Made by a program: the position numbers and the translations under genes. The notes beneath the pieces are model-generated. The model had not been told where the DNA came from, ran no database searches, and was given only the letters and a program-made list of their open reading frames with translations. From the NCBI GenBank assembly GCA_900472625.1, contig UCIT01000041.1, positions 86,276 to 150,275 of the forward strand: a stretch of 64,000 bases of DNA. Reading direction: 5' to 3'. Shown one piece after another: positions 25,371-33,909 of the stretch. Each line of letters starts with the position of its first letter. Within the stretch, counting starts at the first letter, position 1. Origin of the DNA: Hyphomicrobiales bacterium (GTDB lineage Bacteria > Pseudomonadota > Alphaproteobacteria > Rhizobiales > Rhizobiaceae).

Positions 25371-25553
25371 CTAGCCACTCCCCGGCGATACGCTGTCGTC
25401 ACCCTTATCCGGCAGCGATCCAGCACCAGGTGTCTTGCTCTGGTCCTGAAGATGCGCTTTGTCATGCGGACCTGCGGGCGGATGGCCTCGCCCCTCAACA
25501 GGCTTCTTGTTCGTCTCTTCGATCTCCTGCTGCGCTTTCGTGTCCTTGTTCAT
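25371..25553 (-). CDS. Small hydrophilic stress-type protein, 60 aa
   Basis: A highly charged, probably disordered protein (NKDTKAQQEIEETNKKPVEG, then HPPAGPHDKAHLQDQSKTPG and a DDSVSPGSG end), as found in many rhizobial genomes without known role. An EcfG-type promoter with perfect spacing lies 29 bases upstream of the start, supporting expression in the general stress response. Confidence 0.7.
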   Translation of the reverse strand: MNKDTKAQQEIEETNKKPVEGRGHPPAGPHDKAHLQDQSKTPGAGSLPDKGDDSVSPGSG

Positions 25554-25581
25554 GCCGGCACTCCTTACCTTGGTTACAAGA

Positions 25582-25606
25582 AACCCGCCGCGTTCAAGAG
25601 AGTTCC
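25582..25606 (-). promoter_or_regulatory. EcfG-type stress promoter
   Basis: Minus strand: GGAAC (25602-25606), 17 bases, GTT (25582-25584). It serves the 60-residue hydrophilic protein gene. Confidence 0.65.
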
Positions 25607-25752
25607 GCTAAGAGCAAAGCCGCCGGAGCGGGTCCGCGCGAGGGTGCCGTGCGCGACATTCGTTTGAAAGAAGCGTTTGCCTGCGCCGTGCCACGATGCA
25701 ATTGCCAGATGACCGACCAGACCTACACGCCAGAGCCCTTCGCAATTACCCT

Positions 25753-26121
25753 ATGCACACTGGGTTCTAGCACTTTGCAATGGCATGTTTCTGGGCGGGT
25801 TCATGACCGATCTTACTTATTGGAAGAGCGCCGAGATGACCTGGGCCAATTCTCTGCCCGACCCCATGCCGCAGGACTGGTCGATGGGCCGCAGCGTTGG
25901 TGAGCGTCTTAGACCGGTCGATGGCCGCTTGGTGGGAATGCATCGACCAACATTGGGCTATCTTGTCGGCAAAGTCATCATTCTCGCATTCTCTTTCTTT
26001 AACGCCTGGTTCACAGCCGCGATGCCTGGACATCCGTTGTGCCGGTGGTTTTGGCCTGTCGGCTGCCGTGGTGGCCCCGATGGTGGCAACAAGCCTCATT
26101 AACCGCTCGCGCGCGTACTGA
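25753..26121 (+). pseudogene. DUF2231 membrane protein, multiply frameshifted
   Basis: Pieces of a DUF2231 (PF09990) protein follow each other in alternating frames: HFAMACF, GGFMTDLTYWKSAEMTWAN, then VIILAFSFFNAW, HSRDAWTSVVPV and GLSAAVVAP. In intact relatives these form four transmembrane helices of an approximately 150-residue protein. At least four frame changes and a poorly matching middle make this a decayed gene. It lies directly before the broken PQQ-dehydrogenase gene; the two families are often neighbours in rhizobia. Confidence 0.75.
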
Positions 26122-26133
26122 AGGAGAAATGAC

Positions 26134-26588
26134 ATGATTGGGCGCAACGAATTTGCCGAGCAACCAGTTCGGCTTCGCGCCTCCCTGCTTTGCACCTGCG
26201 CCATCATCCTGTCTGGCTGCAGCAACGATGACGCATCCAACGGCGACGAGGATTTCGGACCTCGGCCGGTTAACCCGGAGCAGACGCGACATCTCGTTCC
26301 AATGCGGATTGTACTGTTGTTGGCTGGGAGGACGGCGAAACTCCCTCCGTGGCAACCGGTCTTCAGATCAAAGCCCTCGCTTCTGGTCTGAAACACCCCC
26401 ACTCGGTCTACACGCTTTCGAATGGCGATATTCTGGCAGCCGAATCCGTGGCGCCACCCCCGACGTCGGTGAGCCGCCCGAAGGACGTGATCATGGGATT
26501 GTTGCAAACCTCGAGAAAGCCTTTTCCTCCTTCGTTCCAAGACAACCAACCGCTGCCAACGACAGATCCGGTTCCAATCTGCTGGTGA
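26134..26588 (+). pseudogene. PQQ-dependent sugar (sorbosone) dehydrogenase lipoprotein, truncated and frameshifted
   Basis: An intact start (AAGGAG then ATG 26134) and a lipoprotein signal ending ILSGCSNDDA are followed by FGPRPVNPEQTR. After one frame change near 26310 come GWEDGETPSVATGLQ, IKALASGLKHPHSVYTLSNG and VAPPPTSVSRPKDVIMGLLQ, the N-terminal blade of a soluble-type PQQ sugar dehydrogenase. Normal members have about 440 residues; here the propeller is lost after MGLLQT, and only a doubtful C-terminal scrap follows. The catalytic His region cannot be seen. Confidence 0.75.
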
Positions 26589-26832
26589 AAATGCCGTTGA
26601 CCGAAACGTACACCGCTCGCGAGCCTGTGGGACCCGTCATGTCGTCAAACCGCAGCGGCCATTCGACCTACCCATTGAACATGGAACCAATCGTGCCGTT
26701 ATGGGTTTCCCGGACACGAAAGCGTTGTGAACGCACGGCGGCGCTCGCTCGCAGTCACCGAGCCAGTCACTGCAGCGCCCTTTCGACGACAATATGTGCA
26801 AGTGCAGACCAATGTGATCCGGGGGCCATTCT

Positions 26833-27699
26833 ATGACCATACGCTACAGCCTCGGATGTGATTTGTCCTACGACGTGAAGTCGCCGACGGTGTTTATATT
26901 TAATTTGGAAGTCGCCAAGCTCGTGCGTCACCACGATCTTGTTGAACGGCTGTCGGTCACACCTCGGCACGACACCAGGATTTACATCGTGCCTGACATA
27001 CGAAACCGCTACTTCAGCCTGGATGCCAAACCCGGTCCTTTGAATGTTCGCTATGAGGCTGAGGTGACGTTGGACGTTTACCGGGCTGATCCATGCACAA
27101 TCGACGAGACGCCGCTGAATGCCATCCCGCTCGACATCATGCCCTTTCTGCTTCCATCCCGCTTTGTCCCGTCGGACCGGCTTGCTGCTTTCGCGCAAAA
27201 GGAGTTCGGCGCGCTCCCGCAAGGCCATCGTCGCGTTACGGCGGTGTGCAACTGGATCTACGACAATATCGACTACCAGCGTGGCTCATCCAACGAGACC
27301 ACCACCGCAAGCGAAAGCCTGATAAAGCGCGCGGGCGTCTGCCGTGATTTCTCGCACATAGGCATCGCGTTCTGCCGCGCACTCAACATCCCCGCGCGCT
27401 TCGTTTCCTGCTATGCCTATGGTCTGGAGCCGCGCGATTTCCATGCCGTGTTCGAGGCGTATCTTGACGGTCGATGGTGGTTGTTCGATGCGACCCGCCA
27501 GGCCAACCTCGACGGTCTCGTTCGCATCGGCGTCGGCCGCGACGCGGCCGAGATAGCGTTTGCCTCGCCCTTCGGCGAGATGGAGGCGGGGCCGGTTAAG
27601 ATCACCATTGAGCATGCGGATGGTTCGCCCGAGCTTCCCGGACGGACGACCGACGCAATCTCAACCGAGGAACCAGCGCCCAACGCTGGGGCGCATTGA
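26833..27699 (+). CDS. Transglutaminase-like cysteine protease/peptidase-family protein, 288 aa
   Basis: An N-terminal beta domain (residues 1-85, the Bact_transglu_N-like region) precedes the transglutaminase core. The triad is complete: Cys170 in RAGVCRDFSHIGIAFCRALN, His204 in RDFHAVFEAYL and Asp219 in WWLFDATRQ. There is no signal peptide, so it is cytosolic. The family cleaves or crosslinks peptides; the substrate is unknown, though it often neighbours genes for circularly permuted ATP-grasp and alpha-E proteins, which are not seen here. GGGGG precedes the ATG. Confidence 0.9.
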   Translation: MTIRYSLGCDLSYDVKSPTVFIFNLEVAKLVRHHDLVERLSVTPRHDTRIYIVPDIRNRYFSLDAKPGPLNVRYEAEVTLDVYRADPCTIDETPLNAIPLDIMPFLLPSRFVPSDRLAAFAQKEFGALPQGHRRVTAVCNWIYDNIDYQRGSSNETTTASESLIKRAGVCRDFSHIGIAFCRALNIPARFVSCYAYGLEPRDFHAVFEAYLDGRWWLFDATRQANLDGLVRIGVGRDAAEIAFASPFGEMEAGPVKITIEHADGSPELPGRTTDAISTEEPAPNAGAH

Positions 27700-27772
27700 G
27701 CGCATTCTCCATCATGACGGCGACATACCGTCAGCCGTAGCTTCCTCACTGCCAACAATCGATCGGATCAAG

Positions 27773-27976
27773 ATGCCTCACTTTAAAATAGGAGACCGCG
27801 TGCGTCTAGCCAAAGGCACCATGCTTTGCAGCTCCCGGGATGACCTCAATGGCGCACTTGGCACGATCACCGAGCTTGTCGACGATGGAACACGCCTTGA
27901 GCGCATCACCGTCGCCTACGACGGTGGTATCGAATTGCGCGGCATATACGCCGGCATTTTTGACCGCATCGATTGA
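27773..27976 (+). CDS. Small SH3/KOW-like beta-barrel protein, 67 aa
   Basis: FKIGDRVRLAKGTMLCSSRD, then GALGTITELVDDGTRLERIT and VAYDGGIELRGIYAGIFDRI: alternating strands with the G-D-x-V opening of KOW/SH3-like barrels, as in small rhizobial proteins of unknown function. The start at 27773 is the first ATG; there is no clear ribosome site (AAGAT). Confidence 0.55.
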   Translation: MPHFKIGDRVRLAKGTMLCSSRDDLNGALGTITELVDDGTRLERITVAYDGGIELRGIYAGIFDRID

Positions 27977-28023
27977 ACGACGTGCAGCAACAATCATCTC
28001 AAAGAGATTCAAAGGATCGACGC

Positions 28024-28362
28024 ATGATCAAAACACTTGTTGTAACTGCGCTGTTGGTATCCAGTGTTTCCTATTCCAGTGCGCTCGCTCAGTCCGCCAC
28101 CGATCCTGACGTGGCTGCCTGCAAATCCACGGGTCTCCTGGCGCTGCAGGAAAAATCGCCGGATATCACCGATCTGGTGATCGATCTGGAAAGCGTCGCA
28201 CTCAGTGCTGCCGACACGAAAGTCGAAGACGTTCCAGTCAAGGCAGTGGTACTTGGAGAAGCCTACATCGCCAGGAAAGGCCAGACTGGCAAGCCGGACC
28301 GGTTCGTCTGTCTTCTGGGCGAAAAGGGCAAGGTGCTCCTAACTTTCTTCACCGCCAAGTAA
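28024..28362 (+). CDS. Exported hypothetical protein, 112 aa
   Basis: A signal peptide of about 22 residues (TLVVTALLVSSVSYSSALAQ) leads a small mature domain with two cysteines (AACKSTGLLAL and FVCLLGEKGKV) that could form a disulfide. The strands VPVKAVVLGEAYIARKG and FVCLLGEKGKVLLTFF suggest a beta sandwich. No family is recognised. AAAGGA lies close to the start. Confidence 0.68.
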   Translation: MIKTLVVTALLVSSVSYSSALAQSATDPDVAACKSTGLLALQEKSPDITDLVIDLESVALSAADTKVEDVPVKAVVLGEAYIARKGQTGKPDRFVCLLGEKGKVLLTFFTAK

Positions 28363-28430
28363 TTCGGTTATCGAGCCCGTCGAGCGCCTCTCGCTTGAAA
28401 CCTTTTGATTTTCAGGTCGTTATCACGTTT

Positions 28431-30374
28431 ATGAGTGACATGACATCACGTTCGGGGCGGGAAAAGGTTATCACGTCCGAGAGTCTGGAACAGCCACCGG
28501 AAGACGCCGGCCCTCCACCGGACGCCATCGAGCCCGACGCGGGGATGACGCCCGAGGAGGCGGAGCAGGCACGCAGGCGGTATCTGCTGAAACGCTTCTG
28601 GATCAGTGCTCGCGGCTTTTGGGCGCCGCGTCGTGCGAACTGGCTCGCGTGGGCATTCTCAGTCACGTTATTGGCGCTCATCGGCGTCAACGTCGGATTC
28701 CAGTATGGGATCAACGTCTGGAACAGGGAGATTTTCGACGCCATCGAGCAGCGTAACGGTCCGAGCGTCTATTGGCTCGGTGCTCTTTTCCCGCCGCTTG
28801 TGCTCGGAAGCGTCGCTCTCGTCACGATCCAAGTCTATGTTCGAATGAAGATTCAGCGGGGCTGGCGTTCCTGGCTGACAACGGGCCTGATCTCGCGCTG
28901 GCTGGCAAATGGCCGATACTACCAGTTGAACCTCATTGGCGGCGACCACCAGAACCCCGAAGCGCGTATGTCGGAGGACCTGCGCATCGCAACGGAATCG
29001 CCTGTCGACTTCATCGCCGGCGTCATTTCCGCATTCGTCTCGGCATCAACCTTCATTGTTGTGCTCTGGACAATCGGTGGCGCCTTGACGCTCAACCTTG
29101 GCGGCGCAACGGTCACCATTCCCGGGTTTCTGGTTGTCACCGCCGTGCTTTACGCCATCATCACCTCCGGCTCGATCGCCGTTATCGGTCGCAACTTCGT
29201 GCGGGTGTCGGAAGCAAAGAACCAGGTGGAGGCCGAGTTTCGATATACGCTGACCCGGGTCCGCGAGAACGGCGAAAGTATCGCCTTGCTTGGCGGCGAA
29301 GAAGAAGAGCGCAGCGATCTCGGAAAAACGTTTGCAAATGTGCGCCGGCAATGGCGGCTGCTGGCGCGACAGTACATGCGAACGACGCTGGTGTCGCACG
29401 GGTCGATGCTGATTGCTCCCGTTGTGCCCGTATTGCTTTGCGCACCCAAATTTCTGGATGGAAGTATGACGCTCGGCCAGGTCATGCAGGCGGCTTCCGC
29501 GTTTACCATCGTCCAAAGCGCCTTCGGATGGCTGGTCGACAATTATCCGCGTCTTGCCGACTGGAACGCATCGGCGCGCCGCGTTGCATCGCTGATGATG
29601 TCGCTCGATGGGCTCGAACGCGCGGAGGTGAGCGAAACGCTGGGGCGCATCCAGCACGGCAAGACCGAGGGCGATGCGATGCTCAGCCTAAAGGATCTTT
29701 CCGTATCGCTTGGCGACGGGACGGCCGTGGTCAAGGAAACGCAAGTCGAGATCGAACCGGGGGAATGGGTGCTGGTCGCCGGCGAATCTGGATCGGGCAA
29801 AAGCACGCTGGTGCGCGCGATCGCCGGTCTTTGGCCATGGGGGAGCGGCAGTGTGAACTTCCATCCCGACAGGCAGTTGTTCATGCTGCCGCAACGGCCT
29901 TATATCCCGTCTGGCACGCTGCGCCGTACCGTCGCATACCCCCGAGCCGCGGATAGCTTTACGCCCGGGGAGATCGGAACGGCGCTCGACAAGGTGGGTC
30001 TCGGTCATCTCATCGAAAAGCTCGAAGAGGAAGCGCCGTGGGATCACACACTGTCGGGTGGTGAGAAGCAGCGCCTCGCATTTGCGCGCCTGCTGCTGCA
30101 TGATCCTGATATCGTCGTACTGGACGAGGCGACGTCAGCTCTCGACGAAAAGAGCCAGAACGCCATCATGGAAATGCTGGTTCATGAATTGCCGAAAGTC
30201 ACGATCATAAGTGTTGGTCACCGCGCCGAGCTGGAGGCTTTCCATACCCGCAAGATCACTTTGGAGCGGCACGAGGGTGGCGCCCGGCTCGTGAGCGACG
30301 TGGATCTTGTCAATCGAGGAAGAAAGCGAAATGTGCTTTCACGCCTCATCCGAAAAAAGCCTGCGCGCCACTAG
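28431..30374 (+). CDS. SbmA/BacA- and YddA-like ABC transporter, fused permease and ATPase, 647 aa
   Basis: The N-terminal half has about six transmembrane helices of the ABC_membrane_2 (SbmA/BacA-like) type, including EAKNQVEAEFRYTLTRVREN and LGGEEEERSDL, the conserved cytosolic segment. The ATPase half carries Walker A GESGSGKSTL near residue 451, signature LSGGEKQRLAFARL near 540 and Walker B IVVLDEATSALDEKSQ near 560. The family transports peptides, cobalamin or long-chain fatty acyl compounds; BacA relatives matter in rhizobial symbiosis, but this fused form is the YddA branch. I use ATG 28431 rather than TTG 28395. Confidence 0.92.
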   Translation: MSDMTSRSGREKVITSESLEQPPEDAGPPPDAIEPDAGMTPEEAEQARRRYLLKRFWISARGFWAPRRANWLAWAFSVTLLALIGVNVGFQYGINVWNREIFDAIEQRNGPSVYWLGALFPPLVLGSVALVTIQVYVRMKIQRGWRSWLTTGLISRWLANGRYYQLNLIGGDHQNPEARMSEDLRIATESPVDFIAGVISAFVSASTFIVVLWTIGGALTLNLGGATVTIPGFLVVTAVLYAIITSGSIAVIGRNFVRVSEAKNQVEAEFRYTLTRVRENGESIALLGGEEEERSDLGKTFANVRRQWRLLARQYMRTTLVSHGSMLIAPVVPVLLCAPKFLDGSMTLGQVMQAASAFTIVQSAFGWLVDNYPRLADWNASARRVASLMMSLDGLERAEVSETLGRIQHGKTEGDAMLSLKDLSVSLGDGTAVVKETQVEIEPGEWVLVAGESGSGKSTLVRAIAGLWPWGSGSVNFHPDRQLFMLPQRPYIPSGTLRRTVAYPRAADSFTPGEIGTALDKVGLGHLIEKLEEEAPWDHTLSGGEKQRLAFARLLLHDPDIVVLDEATSALDEKSQNAIMEMLVHELPKVTIISVGHRAELEAFHTRKITLERHEGGARLVSDVDLVNRGRKRNVLSRLIRKKPARH

Positions 30375-30425
30375 AGAGTGCATTGAGATCCAATCAGTCT
30401 GGTTCGTAGTTTCGGCCGGCGACAG

Positions 30426-30962
30426 TCAGGGAACTGCAATGCTTCGTGCAGCATCTTGCACAAGACGCAGTCTTGTCAGTTCGAGCTTTGCATCGGGTAG
30501 AGCGCGGTGCGGTGGATCGGTTGGCTCCGTCTTTGCGACAACGGCGGCAACCATCGCCCGTATATCAATATCCATGCTCTGATTCTTCAAAATATCCTGC
30601 GCCGCTTCGGCGAAGAGATCGTCGGATTTCCTTAGCCTCAAGGCATGCCTTGGCACGCCTGCGCCACGAAGCAGGACGCTCAGCCACTTGCCATCCCATG
30701 ATGGTGAGCTCGCATGAAGTTCGTTTCCGGAAAGGGCCTCCATCATGACCGCGACGACGTCTCTGACCTCGGTTCCTTCGTCTTCGAGCTGATCGCGCGT
30801 AATTCCGTGTATGAGCGCTGCCTCGTCTGACCAATCTGTCCAGTCTGGGTTTGGCTTGATCAGCAGTGACTGTGAGCGACCGTCTTCGAAGACCCACGCA
30901 ACCTCGATTGGATAACTTTGTTTGGTGAGGGAAGAAGCTTCGAAGTCGAGAAATACGATCAT
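30426..30962 (-). CDS. DnaQ-like 3'-5' exonuclease family protein, 178 aa
   Basis: Exo I motif FLDFEASSL at the N-terminus, exo II region WSDEAALIHGITRDQLED with an acidic residue in WDGKWLSVLL, and the exo III H-x-A-x-x-D motif in PHRALPDAKLELTRL give a complete DEDDh nuclease. Stand-alone exonucleases of this size trim RNA or DNA; the substrate is unknown. GGAGG lies eight bases before ATG 30962, which excludes the longer start at 30977. Confidence 0.85.
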   Translation of the reverse strand: MIVFLDFEASSLTKQSYPIEVAWVFEDGRSQSLLIKPNPDWTDWSDEAALIHGITRDQLEDEGTEVRDVVAVMMEALSGNELHASSPSWDGKWLSVLLRGAGVPRHALRLRKSDDLFAEAAQDILKNQSMDIDIRAMVAAVVAKTEPTDPPHRALPDAKLELTRLRLVQDAARSIAVP

Positions 30963-31029
30963 TGCAGGCGCCTCCAATTGAAAACATCTCGTCGCTGCGC
31001 CCAGACGTCGAGCTTGCCAACCCGAGCGC

Positions 31030-31383
31030 TTACTGCTTTTTTAAGGGATCATGCCCCCAGTTCATTGACGAGTAGCGCCAGGCAGAATGCTCCTTGTCCT
31101 TCTCGGGCCCACCTTGCGCAAAATGACGGTGCACATATCCGACAACCTTTCTTATGTGGGCATAGTCCTCATCAGTCAGGTCGATTTTTTTCGTGTGTTT
31201 TATATCAACGATGCGACGACCAGAATGGTGGCCTATTGTTTCCTGGCTGCCATCCTCCTTCCAACCGTTTTTGCGACTGTCGTCGGTGCGTAGCCATTCT
31301 TCAAGGTCGGACGGCGACATGTTCACGGCATCAGTGAAATCCGCCCATACCTTCTCGCGATCGATATTGTCGGCATTCGTCAT
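31030..31383 (-). CDS. DUF3140-family protein, 117 aa
   Basis: The full DUF3140 domain is present: VWADFTDAVNMSPSDLEEWL, then SQETIGHHSGRRIVDIKHTK, DLTDEDYAHIRKVVGYVHRH and EKDKEHSAWRYSSMNWGHDP. The helix with S-x-x-D-L-E-x-W-L suggests DNA or RNA association (some members carry a KOW domain), but no role has been proven. AGGAGA precedes ATG 31383. It diverges from the DUF2934 gene; a deleted copy of the same pair lies at 25092-25348. Confidence 0.85.
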   Translation of the reverse strand: MTNADNIDREKVWADFTDAVNMSPSDLEEWLRTDDSRKNGWKEDGSQETIGHHSGRRIVDIKHTKKIDLTDEDYAHIRKVVGYVHRHFAQGGPEKDKEHSAWRYSSMNWGHDPLKKQ

Positions 31384-31529
31384 GAAGGTTCTCCTGGCCT
31401 GGTTCAAATGGATTGATGACGAACGCAGCTCTTCACGTAAAGTTTCGCTTGGATGGCAGCTTGGCGACACGTAGAGCGGAACATTCGTGATGCTTCGAGA
31501 TTATCAAATGCCACAAGGAGGAACATCAA

Positions 31530-31766
31530 ATGGAAAGAGATCAAGATCAACGCGACCGCGCCTATAAGATTTGGGAGGACGAGGGCCGACCGCACGGTAA
31601 GCACGACGAGCATTGGCGACGAGCTGAAGAACAGCACGAGCAGGCAGATCATGAGGCCGCCGAGGTCACGGAAGTCAATCAACGCGCATCGGATAAGTTC
31701 AACGGCAAAGGAAAGCCAAAGGGTTCGCCGACCGACAGGCCGCCATCGACTGTCGCCCCAGATTGA
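31530..31766 (+). CDS. DUF2934-family protein, 78 aa
   Basis: RDRAYKIWEDEGRPHGKHDE followed by HWRRAEEQHEQADHEAAEVT is the DUF2934 signature, a short helical domain found in rhizobial stress-related proteins. The tail is charged and disordered. AAGGAGG lies before the ATG. A GGAAC at 31473 lacks a matching GTT box, so EcfG control is uncertain here. A terminator follows closely. Confidence 0.85.
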   Translation: MERDQDQRDRAYKIWEDEGRPHGKHDEHWRRAEEQHEQADHEAAEVTEVNQRASDKFNGKGKPKGSPTDRPPSTVAPD

Positions 31767-31772
31767 TCAGGA

Positions 31773-31815
31773 GACCGCCCGCGCGCTTCGTGTCGGCGGT
31801 CTTATCTTTTGTTTT
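31773..31815 (+). terminator. Intrinsic terminator of the DUF2934 gene
   Basis: AGACCGCC and GGCGGTCT pair exactly around a GC-rich loop and are followed by TATCTTTTGTTTT. Confidence 0.7.
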
Positions 31816-31853
31816 GATCACCTGCATCACTCAGGATAATCAGGAGAAAAATA

Positions 31854-32051
31854 ATGGTAGACCAGCGACCGCGAGGACGCCTTGGAGACAGCGCTTGGAT
31901 AGGTGGAGCTGCAGTAGTCGCAGCCACCTTCGTTGCTGGAAAGGTTTTGAGGCGACTTCCGTTTGGCGCACTTGCGTCATTGCTTGTTCCAATCGTTCTC
32001 GCCAAGTTCCGCGAGACAGAGCCGGGAAAGCGTGATCAGGACAAGCATTGA
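31854..32051 (+). CDS. Small membrane-associated hypothetical protein, 65 aa
   Basis: The protein has two short hydrophobic segments (WIGGAAVVAATFVAGKVLRR and FGALASLLVPIVLAKF) with basic flanks, suggesting an integral or membrane-associated hairpin. No family is recognised. CAGGAG lies 12-17 bases upstream, acceptable for initiation. It follows the DUF2934 terminator, so it has its own promoter. Confidence 0.55.
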   Translation: MVDQRPRGRLGDSAWIGGAAVVAATFVAGKVLRRLPFGALASLLVPIVLAKFRETEPGKRDQDKH

Positions 32052-32919
32052 GCGCGGCAGGCACTATTTATGGATGAGCGCGGAGCGCGAAAGCTTCCAA
32101 CCCAACCGGGGTTGCTTCACGCGTAAGTAGCTCAACATCACGTCCGGCTCGATCAGAGGCCAGCGTTTGCGGGCCCGCGCGAAATCGTAGGTCGAAAAGC
32201 GTCGATGGCAGCGAAAGAATGTTCTGCAAGAGGGTTGGCGATCGGATCGCCGATCGTCTCACGATCGAGTCAATGGTGGGTATTGTAATCCGATTCGTTG
32301 ATGTCGAGCCTCGTCCTGCTCGTTGTGTTCTTGCTGCGGAGCGTCGTACCAGTCCGAAATCACCAAGCCTGCGCAGCGCAAGCTGACACATTCGAAAATG
32401 CACCTGCAGAACTGAAAGCCGGTCGAGGGGAAACACACTGCTAGTGGTACATCTTCCCTCAGTTGGCCGGGCTAGGGAGATCGGAGCGTGCGGGAGGTTC
32501 CTCTATACGCTCGACCGATGAAGCGACCGATTATCTCTAGCACCCGGTGGTTAGGCCCGGGTTGCTCGTTGTGTAAGCGGTCCTCGCGATCAAGGACGTT
32601 GGAGCCACCAAGTTTTTTGGGTCGCGTGATGACATGAAACTTCGATCATCAATGGCCTTATTCGCCAAGAACGGCTGGACCTTCCTTCAGGTAATCGACC
32701 AGCTGGTTGGCGGAGTCTGCGACCCGCAGACCCTCAAACTACTCGTAAACCTCTCGTTGGCTTCCTCCCATTGTAGTTTCCTGTCACGATTTGGGCGCGG
32801 ACGAATTGGCTGCAGCGCTGCTTCGGCGTCAAACACCTGTGAAACCGCAAGCCAACCAAAACGTAAGCCGTGCGCCTTCTTAACAAAAAAATTCGTCCTC
32901 GATCAATCGGGAGGAACAG
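32052..32919. other. Region without a supported gene
   Basis: Several frames on both strands are open over short distances, but none has a ribosome site or resembles a known protein. I see no strong secondary structure or repeat. Confidence 0.4.
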
Positions 32920-33069
32920 ATGCAGCTGAAAAACACGAATATCGCCAGTACGACGGAAGAGACCGTGACGGCCGAGTTCCACGGAGAGGGAAACGAACTG
33001 ATCGCGGTTCGCATGGCCGTGGACCAAGCCGCTTACAAACAGAACTCCATTCTCCGCGCGGGGGGATGA
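32920..33069 (+). CDS. Small hypothetical protein, 49 aa
   Basis: QLKNTNIASTTEETVTAEFH then GEGNELIAVRMAVDQAAYKQ: a short beta-strand-rich protein with no recognised family. A strong GGGAGGAAC site seven bases before ATG 32920 is the main support. A well-formed terminator lies about 110 bases downstream. Confidence 0.5.
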   Translation: MQLKNTNIASTTEETVTAEFHGEGNELIAVRMAVDQAAYKQNSILRAGG

Positions 33070-33181
33070 TGGTTCAGATTGCCGCTCTAGGATGATTGAA
33101 CAGACCCAGATGTACGAGGCGAAGGGGTAAGTCTCAAGGAGACCCTGAGACCGAGGGGGCGGCTGAGCGCGGTGGACGCCT

Positions 33182-33210
33182 AAAGGGCGGCGGTTAGGCC
33201 GTCGCCCTTT
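33182..33210. terminator. Bidirectional-type hairpin terminator
   Basis: AAAGGGCG and CGCCCTTT pair, extended by CGG/CCG with one wobble, around a TTAG loop. It sits between the 49-residue plus-strand gene and the end of the minus-strand 59-residue gene. Confidence 0.6.
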
Positions 33211-33223
33211 GGTTTGACGCGGC

Positions 33224-33403
33224 TCAGATTGGAGGTGCAGCGCCGCCATGCAGGGCACCGAGAAGCCACAACACGATCAGGATTACGACCAACAAACCAA
33301 GTACGCCGCCCAGACCGCGTCCGCCATATCGACCGTGTGCGTAGTATCCGCCGCCGCCGCCAAGCAGCAGGACAAGAATGACAATGATCAGAATAGTTCC
33401 CAT
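33224..33403 (-). CDS. Small two-helix membrane protein (DUF3309-like), 59 aa
   Basis: Read on the minus strand from ATG 33401-33403: GTILIIVILVLLLGGGGGYY, AHGRYGGRGLGGVLG and LLVVILIVLWLLG, that is, two hydrophobic helices joined by a Gly/Tyr/Arg loop. This architecture is that of DUF3309-type small membrane proteins common in rhizobia. The ribosome site is weak (GTGAG). The opposite strand also stays open but gives a non-protein-like composition. Confidence 0.7.
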   Translation of the reverse strand: MGTILIIVILVLLLGGGGGYYAHGRYGGRGLGGVLGLLVVILIVLWLLGALHGGAAPPI

Positions 33404-33562
33404 GATTTTCTCACTTCTGGTTGCGTCCTGAGAACATTCCCAGTCCGAACAGTAAGTTAGTGCGGACGAACCGTATGTCGACCGAGGCTTGATACTGAAT
33501 TAAAACTTTTGGTTGTCTCGCTTTCGTGTCGTGCTATTTCCGATTCTTACGCTTAGCCGCAT

Positions 33563-33587
33563 GGAACGAAGTGGATTGATGGAAGTT
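33563..33587 (+). promoter_or_regulatory. EcfG-type stress promoter
   Basis: GGAAC (33563-33567), 17 bases, GTT (33585-33587), located 44 bases before the CsbD-type gene. CsbD-like genes are regular members of the EcfG regulon in alphaproteobacteria. Confidence 0.68.
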
Positions 33588-33630
33588 TTGTTGTCATCGA
33601 AGCAATCAAGTTTCGCAGAGGAGTTTTTCG

Positions 33631-33822
33631 ATGGGCAGCACAGCTGACAGGGTAAGTGGCAAGGCAAACGAGCTCGCGGGCAAAGCACGCCAGGGCGTCG
33701 GCAAAGCGGTAGACGACAAGGAAATGCAGGCAAAGGGCCTTGCCCAGGAAGCCAAGGGCGACGCTCAGCAGGCGAAGGGCCAGGCAAAGGAAGCCGTGAA
33801 GAAGGTTGTCGACAAGGCTTAA
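33631..33822 (+). CDS. CsbD-family stress protein, 63 aa
   Basis: GSTADRVSGKANELAGKARQ and the following Ala/Lys/Gln-rich helix (GDAQQAKGQAKEAVKKVVDK) are the CsbD-like pattern. These small, very hydrophilic proteins accumulate in the general stress response; their molecular role is undefined. GAGGAG lies before the ATG, an EcfG-type promoter is placed upstream and a terminator directly follows. Confidence 0.93.
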   Translation: MGSTADRVSGKANELAGKARQGVGKAVDDKEMQAKGLAQEAKGDAQQAKGQAKEAVKKVVDKA

Positions 33823-33837
33823 TGCCAGTCGACCGAA

Positions 33838-33869
33838 CAAGGCCTGCCAGTGCTACCCGGCGGGCCTTG
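33838..33869 (+). terminator. Intrinsic terminator of the CsbD-type gene
   Basis: CAAGGCC pairs with GGCCTTG, extended inward by GCC/GGC, followed by TCTTAT. It lies 15 bases after the CsbD stop. Confidence 0.6.
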
Positions 33870-33909
33870 TCTTATCCCGGCCCAATTCCGAAGATCAGAG
33901 GAGCCCGAA

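Noticed and set aside
28772..29956. Plus-strand frame of 394 codons within the ABC transporter gene
   Set aside because: Arg/Ala-rich composition without motifs; the overlapping frame encodes a full permease-ATPase.
31404..31682. Hydrophobic minus-strand frame of 92 codons
   Set aside because: Antisense of the DUF2934 gene; the apparent membrane helices arise from the complement of charged codons.
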